Positions 57,201 through 64,000 of a DNA stretch of 64,000 nt are shown in pieces. The stretch's first letter is position 1. Every line of letters begins with the position of its first letter. Source of the stretch: Amborella trichopoda. Taxonomy: Eukaryota > Streptophyta > Magnoliopsida > Amborellales > Amborellaceae. The stretch lies in assembly GCF_000471905.2 (NCBI RefSeq), contig NW_006499436.1, positions 6,022,763 to 6,086,762 of the forward strand, read 5' to 3'. The notes below the pieces were generated by a model, which did no database searches, was not told the origin of the DNA, and was given only the letters and a program-made list of their open reading frames with translations. The position numbers and the translations under genes are program-made.

Positions 57201-60200
57201 TATACCTTTATTTTTAGTAAAATCGGAAAAAAAAAAGACCCCTAATTTTTCCAAACCATGGTTAAACTTTTTTTCATAAATTTCAGCTTTTTTTTTTAAC
57301 CAAATTGACCTTCACGGTAGTCTTTTTACCGTAATACATTTTAAGCTTTACGGTATTTAAAACACTGTAAAAAATTCAAAGTGTATTACAGTAATTTAGA
57401 ATTTGGCTATTCTACCCCTCTTCTCCAAAAAAAGACTAACGTGAATGTCATTTTGGTAAAAAAAAAAGCCGAAAATAGTGAGAAAGGGTGTAGCTGATCC
57501 AGCTGCCTAAGAATTAGTTACTTGATTCCGATGGCCATAACGTCCTCACTACAAGACAGTTGTTGTTCATAGTTCTCTCATTCGAGAGTAAAAATTTATC
57601 TGAAAAATCGTAATGATGATTTATTGCAAAACCAGCAATGACAGTGGGGTGGTTTAGTCCCAAAATTTAAGGGCGAGAGAAAAATAGGAATCTCCTAAAT
57701 TGAGTATAAATATCATGCATATTTTGAATCTGATTGAAAAAAACTGAAAAAATAAAATACTGAAATAATTTAACACCAGGAAAATATAAATTATGGTTAT
57801 AATTCGCAATGGACATACAACGATCAAACTAGATTAATATAAAGGAAACTATCGCCAATATACCTTTATTTTAGTAGAATCGGAAAAAAAAAAAGACCCC
57901 TAATTTTTCCAAACCTTGCTTATACTTTGTTTCATAAATTTCAGCTTTTTCTTTTAACCAAATTGACCTTCGCGGTAGTCTTTTTACCATAATACATTTT
58001 AAGCTTTACGGTAATTAAAACACTGTAAAAAATTCAAAGAGTATTACAGTAATTTAGAATGGGGCTATTCTACCCCTCTTCTCCAAAAAAAGACTATCGT
58101 GAATGTCATTTTGGTAAAAAAAAAAGCCGAAAATAGTGAGAAAGGGTGTAGCTGATCCAGCTGCTTAAGAATTAGTTACTTGATTCCGATGGCCATAACG
58201 TCCTCACTACAAGACAGTTGTTGCTCATAGTTCTCTCATTCGAGAGTACAACTTGATCAGCAAATCGTAATGATGATTTATTGGCAAACCAGCAAAGACA
58301 GTGGGGTTGTTTAGTCCAAAAATTTAAGGGCGAGAGAAAAATAGGAATCACCTAAATTGAGTATAAATATCATGATTGTTTTGAATCTTGTTGAAAAAAA
58401 CTGAAGAAATAAAATACTGAAATAATTTAACACCTGGAAAATATAAAATATGGTTATAATTTGCAATGGACATACAATGATCAAACTAGATTAATATAAG
58501 GGAAACTATCGCTAATATACCTTTTTTTAGTAAAATCGGAAGGAAAAAAAAGACCCTTAATTTTTCAAAACGTTGGTTAAACTTTTTTTCATAAATTTTA
58601 GCTTTTTTTTTTAACCAAATTGACCTTCACGGTAGGCTTTTTACCTTAATACATTTTAAGCTTTACATTAATTAAAACACTGTAAAAAAGTCAAAGAGTA
58701 TTACAGTAATTTAGAATGTGGCTATTCTATCCCTCTTCTCCAAAAAAAGACTATCCTGAATGTCATTTTGGTAAAAAAAAAAAGCCGAAAATAGTGAGAA
58801 AGGGTGTAGCTGATCCAGCTGCTTAAGAATTAGTTACTTGATTCCGATGGCCATAACGTCCTCACTACAAGACAGTTGTTGCTCATAGTTCTCTCATTTG
58901 AGAGTACAACTTGATCAGCAAAACGTAATGATGATTTATTGGCAAACCAGCAAAGACAGTGAGGTGGTTTAGTCCAAAAATTTAAGGGCGAGAGAAAAAT
59001 AGGAATCACCTGAATTGAGTACAAAGAACATGCTTATTTTGAATCTGGTTGAAAAAAACTGAAGAAATAAAATACTGAAATAATTTAACACCCGGAAAAT
59101 ATAAAATATGGTTATAATTTGCAATGGACATACAATGATCAAACTAGATTAATATAAAGGAAACTATCGCTAATATACCTTTATTTTAGTAAAATACGGA
59201 AAAAAAAAAAAAAAGAAACCCTGAATTTTTCAAATTCTTGCTTATACTTTTTTTCATAAATTTCAGCTTTTTTTGTTAACCCAATTGACCTTCACGGTAG
59301 TCTTTTTACCGTAATACATTTTAAGCTTTACGGTAATTAAAACGCTGTAAAAAAATCAAAAAGTATTACAGTAATTTAGAATGGGGCTATTCTACCCCTC
59401 TTCTCCAAAAAAAGACTATCGTGAATGTCATTTTGGTAAAAAAAAAAGCCAAAAATAGTGAGAAAGGGAGTAGCTGATCCAGCTGCCTAAGAATTAGTTA
59501 TTTGATTCCGATGGCTATTACGTCCTCACTACAAGGCAATTGTTGCTCGTAGTTCTCTCATTCTAGAGTACAACTTGATCAGAAAATCGTAATGATGATT
59601 TATTGGCAAACCAGCAAAGACAGTGGGGTGGTTCAGTCCAAAAATTTAAGGGCGAGAGAAAATTAGGAATCACCTAAATTGAGTATAAATATCATGCTTA
59701 TTTTGAATCTGGTTGAAAAAAACTGAAGAATAAAATACTTAAATAATTTAACACCCGGAAAATATAAAATATGGTTATAATTTGCAATGGACATACAATG
59801 ATCAAACTAGATTAGTATAAGAAAAACTATCGCTAATATACCTTTATTTTAGTAAAATCGGAAAAAAAAAAAAAAAAGACCCCTAATTTTTCAAAAACTT
59901 GCTTATACTTTTTTTCAGAAATTTCAGCTTTTTTTTTTAACCAAATTGACCTTCAAGGTAGTCTTATTACCGTAATACATTTTAAGCTCTACGGTAATTA
60001 AAAACTGTAAAAAATTCAAAGAGCATTACAGTAATTTAGAATGGGGCTATTCTACCCCTCTTCTCCAAAAAAAGACTATCGTGAAGTCATTTTGGTAAAA
60101 ACAAAAAGCCGAAAATAGTGAGAAACAGTGTTGCTGATCCTGCTGCCTAAAATTAGTTACTTGATTCCGATGGCCATAACGTCCTCACTTCAAGACAGTA

Positions 60201-62174
60201 GTTGCTCATAGTTCTCTCATTCGAGAGTACAACTTGATCAGCAAATTGTAATGTGATTTATTGGCAAACCAGCAAAGACAGTGGGGTGGTTCAGTCCAAA
60301 AATTTAAGGGCGAGAGAAAAATAGGATTCACCTAAATTGAGTATAAATATCATGCTTATTTTGAATCTGGTTTAAAAAAACTGAAGAAATAAAATACTAA
60401 AATAATTTAACACCCGGAAAATATAAAATATGGTTATAATTTGCAATGGACATGCAATGATAACACTAGATTAATATAAGGGAAACTATCGCTAATATAC
60501 CTTTATTTTAGTAAAATCGGAAAAAAAAAAGACCCCTAATTATTCAAAACCTTGCTTATACTTTTTTTCATAAATTTCAGCTTTTTCTTTTAACCAAATT
60601 GACCTTCACGGTAGTCTTTTTACCGTAATACATTTTAAGCTTTACGGTAATTAAAACACTGTAAAAAATTCAAAGAGTATTACAGTAATTTAGAATGGGG
60701 CTATTCTACCCCTCTTCTCCAAAATAAGACTATCGTGAATGTCATTTTGGTAAAAAAAAAAGCCGAAAATAGTGAGAAAAGGTGTAGCTGATCCACCTGC
60801 CTAAGAATTAGTTACTTGATTCCGATGGCCATAACGTCCTCATTGCAAGACAGTTGTTGCTCATAGTTCTCTCATTCTAGAGTACAACTTGATCAGCAAA
60901 TCGTAATGATGATTTATTGACAAACCAGCAAAGACAGTGGGGTGGTTTAGTCCAAAAATTTAAGGGCGAGAGAAAAATATGAATCACCTAAATTGAGTAT
61001 AAATATCCTGCTTATTTTGAATCTGGTTGAAAAAAACTGAAGAAATAAAATACTGAAATAATTGAACACCCGGAAAATATAAAATATGGTTATAATTTGC
61101 AATGGACATACAATGATCAAACTAGATTAATATAAGGGAAACTATCGCTAATAAACCTTTATTTTAGTAAAATCGGAAAAAAAAAAGACCCCTAATTTTT
61201 CCAAACCTTGCTTATACTTTTTTTCATAAATTTCAGCTTTTTTTTTTAACCAAATTGACATTCACGGTAGTCTTTTTACCGTAATACATTTTAAGCTTTA
61301 CGGTAATTAAAACACTGTAAAAAATTCAAAGTGTATTACAGTAATTGCGAATGGGGCTATTCTACCCCTCTTCTCCAAAAAAAGACTATCGTGAATGTCA
61401 TTTTGGTAAAAAAAAAAAAGCCGAAAATAGTGAGAAAGGGTGTAGCTTATCCCGCTGCCTAAGAATTAGTTACTTGATTCCGATGGCCATAACGTCCTCA
61501 CTACAAGACAGTTGTTGCTCCTAGTTCTCTCATTCGAGATGATGATTTATCATCTTGATCAGCAAATCGTAATGATTTATCATCTTGATAGTACAACTTG
61601 ATCAGCAAATCGTAATGATGATTTGTTGGCAAACCAGCAAAGACAGTGGGGTGGTTTAGTCCAAAAATTTAAGGGCGAGAGGAAAATAGGAATCACCTAA
61701 ATTGAGTATAAATATCATGCTTATTTTGAATCTGGTTGAAAAAATTTGAAGATATAAAATTCTGAAATAGTTTAACACTCGGAAAATATAAAATATGGTT
61801 ATAATTTGCAATGGACAAACAACGATCAAACTAGATTAATATAAGGGAAGCTATCGTTAATATACCTTTATTTTAGTAAAATCGGAAAAAAAAAAAAAAA
61901 CCCTGAGTTTTTAAAAACTTTGCTTATACGTTTTTTCATAAATTTCGTCTTCTTTTTTTTTAACTAAATTGACTCTCACGGTAGTCTTTTTACCGTAATA
62001 CATTTTAAGTTTTACGGTAATTAAAACATTGTAAAAAATTCAACAAAGAGTATTACAGTAATTTAGAATGGATTTTTTTTTCAGGGCTATTCTACCCCTC
62101 TTCTCCAAAAAAAGACTATCGTGAATGTCATTTTTGTAAAAAAAAAAAAAGCCGAAAATAGTGAGAAAGGGTAT
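54226..62174. repeat. Tandem array, 12 units of about 655 bp
   Basis: Unit starts (at AGCTGAT or its variants) are 54226, 54875, 55527, 56181, 56836, 57492, 58150, 58808, 59472, 60132, 60786 and 61444. Units are 649-664 bp except the last (731 bp), which has an internal duplication near 61540-61610. Each unit has about 340 bp of ordinary flank, then the 9-mer ttaatataa or a variant and the first ~330 bp of a MITE starting GGGAAACTATCGC. Units are closely similar. No coding capacity is seen; open frames on the minus strand repeat with the unit. Confidence 0.95.
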
Positions 62175-62256
62175 AGTAGAGGTTTTGAAAACTTGGGTTT
62201 TTTTTTTTTTTTTTTCTGATTTTATTCAAATATAGGTATATTTGTGATAATTTCCC
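61845..62256. mobile_element. Complete copy of the MITE that is truncated in the array (412 bp)
   Basis: The left end is GGGAAGCTATCGTTAATATA and the right end, in reverse complement, GGGAAATTATCACAAATATA. Inverted repeats extend through the A-run and TTTTTCAAAACC-like sequence, and again through the inner ACCAAATTGACNTTCACG arms. Flanking 9-mers ttaatataa (61836-61844) and tttatataa (62257-62265) differ at one base. Only this last copy has its final 82 bp. Confidence 0.85.
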
Positions 62257-62265
62257 TTTATATAA

Positions 62266-62630
62266 GGGAAAAGTTTATAGACAGTCGCAACCTTAAAATG
62301 TAGAATTAAGGATGCACGTGAAAAATCTATTGAAAAAGATTGATTTAATGTTGAAAAACCCTGTAATTGATCATCTCAACATTGAGATGTATGAATATTA
62401 AAAAAAAAATATTTTGAATCCCAGAAAAGGTACATTTTCAATATTTTCATATATTTATAGATCTACTTGATTTGAACTATTTTTTAAGTTTAAAATTTTA
62501 TAATTAAATATAAAAATAGTTTTCAGATAAATCTAGGAATTTTTTACACCAAAATTACATGTTATGATAAAAGTTGGAGGTGCACCTTAATTGGATTGGT
62601 TAAGGTTGCAACCTTATAGAAACCACACCC
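62266..62630. mobile_element. MITE, GGTTGCAACC-end subtype, next to the array (365 bp)
   Basis: The left end is GGGAAAAGTTTATAGACAG and the right end, in reverse complement, GGGTGTGGTTTCTATAAGG. It closely matches the copy in SEC intron 7. Flanking 9-mers tttatataa (62257-62265) and ttaatataa (62631-62639) differ at one base. Confidence 0.85.
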
Positions 62631-62779
62631 TTAATATAATAAATAATTTAATCACGAGGTCGAAAAATAAAACAAAAAAAAGTAACGTAGCGTTGTACTT
62701 ATTTGCTACTCAAGAATATAACGTGTCAACATCGTTAACATTATATGTGGTGTCCTCACTATCTATCTTCTCAAGAGCC

Positions 62780-62990
62780 TCGGTGAGAAATAAGCTTTTG
62801 ATTTTTTATTTATTTTTTTTAATATAGAATACTTTTATTGATATATCAAAAGATGGTGAGAAATAATCTTTGATTATTATTATTTTATATATATATATAT
62901 ATAATATTCAATACTTTTATTGATATATCAAAAGATTACAATCATCGGATCACAACGGATAAATTACATTGTTAGACACCACCAAAGAGT
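62780..62990 (-). repeat. Duplicated LINE-like 3' tail, minus strand
   Basis: On the minus strand ATCTTTTGATATATCAATAA occurs twice (62855-62836 and 62937-62918), followed by AAGTATT and A/T-rich sequence. It resembles the 3' untranslated ends of plant L1 elements, with an AATAAA inside. The two copies are about 82 bp apart, and the intervening AT run is (AT)n at 62888-62902. Confidence 0.45.
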
Positions 62991-63014
62991 GGAGCAGGAT
63001 GCATGATGTTGTAT

Positions 63015-63968
63015 TCTCGGCAAACAGGATGTAGAAAATAGTGATCAATTTTTTCTCCATTGTCCTTATGTTCCATCTTTATCGAATTGGGTCTCAAGTA
63101 TCACCAGGTGGTAATGGGTAATGCCCGCTAATATACACAATTATTTGCCTTAATGGCATATATCAATTGCAGCATTGCTATGGTCTTTATGGAAGGAAAG
63201 GAATTCAAGAGTTGTTGACGGACTTTCAAGAGCACTCTCAAATGTTCCTCGAGTTGTCTGGAGGTTGGTGGTTCACTGGCATATGCTTCCTTAAATCTAC
63301 AAAGTTATCCCAAATAATTATTTACTATGAACTTTGCTGATCTCTTCTTCCTCTCTTATTTTTTTTTTTTTTTTTTTTAACCAATTGCTTTTCTGATCTC
63401 CTCAACATCCATATGTTGTTAAATCAGCGGAGTGGAAACCACCTCTTAGGAATGGATTAAATTGAACTTTGATGGTAGTGTTCGCACATAATCTAAAAAA
63501 GCTGGCTATGGAGGCATCCTCACAGTCTCACAAAAGAATGTCATCTTTACCTACAACGGCCAACTAACTTCGGTGACATTAATGAGGCAGAATTGATGGC
63601 AGTTAAGGAAGGTATTCTTAAGCTTTAGGAGATCACACACATCATCATTGAGGGAGACTCAACAAATGTAGTCATGTGGTGTGCTCATCCAAACCTTGTC
63701 CCATGGCAATTGACCTCTATAATGAACGGAATCATTTTAACTACCCGAGGCAGAGGTGATTTTCTATCATAACAACAGAGAACAGACCAGATGTTGATAG
63801 CCTCTCTAAATTAGCCACTATTTAAGGCCACCATTTTCTCGGTTTTGTTTTCTTCTCTTTCCCTTCTATCTCTTTATTTCTTCTTCTTTCTTTTGCTCTG
63901 TTTTTAGTTAGTTACCTTTTTTGATCTCTCATTTTCTCGATAAATTTACCGTTAGCATTCCAAAAAAA
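63015..63968 (+). mobile_element. L1-type LINE 3' fragment, plus strand
   Basis: Translation shows the zf-RVT end (VENSDQFFLHCPYV), ALLWSLWKERNSRVVDG, then an RNase H-like domain. That domain has NFDGSV in an adjacent frame, KKAGYGGIL, EAELMAVKEGILKL, HIIIEGDSTNVVMW and DVDSLSKLATI. The 3' end is CTCGATAAATTTACCG and a short A run at about 63961-63968. Stops and frame changes are present. It is 5'-truncated. Confidence 0.8.
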
Positions 63969-64000
63969 AGAGAGTGAAGCGGCCAAAGCATCAGCCAATT

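Noticed and set aside
54226-62174. CRISPR-like or gene-cluster reading of the tandem array
   Set aside because: Units are contiguous 650-bp copies without unique spacers and have no coding capacity.

Overview
This window is nuclear DNA of a flowering plant. It is AT-rich and has two long intron-rich plus-strand genes of plant-specific or plant-type families, separated and penetrated by LINEs, miniature inverted-repeat elements (MITEs), one LTR-type remnant and an 8-kb tandem array. The species cannot be fixed from sequence alone. || Genes. (1) A complete cellulose-synthase-like C gene (CSLC12-like, xyloglucan backbone glucan synthase) occupies 15057-28104 in five exons and encodes 679 aa. A 154-bp assembly gap lies just inside intron 1. 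(2) A complete SECRET AGENT (SEC)-type O-GlcNAc transferase gene occupies 40242-53297 in 28 exons and encodes 985 aa. All its exon phases close and all 27 introns are GT-AG. (3) Between them, 35944-36425 is a broken fragment of the meiotic TPR gene ZIP4/SPO22. No other protein-coding host gene was recognised. The two intact genes act in unrelated processes (Golgi glucan synthesis; nucleocytoplasmic protein glycosylation), so the layout implies no joint pathway. || Layout. 1-6.4 kb: an old L1-type LINE on the minus strand. 6.4-15 kb: gene-free, several MITEs. 15-28.1 kb: CSLC12-like gene, whose intron 1 holds an RTE-type LINE tail and a 757-bp MITE and whose 7-kb intron 4 holds an L1 3' fragment. 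28.1-40 kb: intergenic MITEs, a Copia-like LTR with primer-binding site next to the ZIP4 fragment, two arrays of short hairpins, and a hAT-type MITE. 40-53.3 kb: SEC, with tandem duplications in two introns and MITEs in two. 54.2-62.2 kb: twelve tandem copies of a ~655-bp unit that contains most of a MITE. 62.2-64 kb: two adjacent MITEs and an L1 3' end on the plus strand. || Most notable observations: the array junction at 62175, where the last unit runs on into the missing end of its MITE and so records how the array formed; two MITEs inserted back to back in the same 9-bp target; a set of MITEs sharing GGGAAA-type ends and 8-9-bp target duplications; tandem hairpins whose stems change on both arms together; and a duplicated 3' splice site in SEC.
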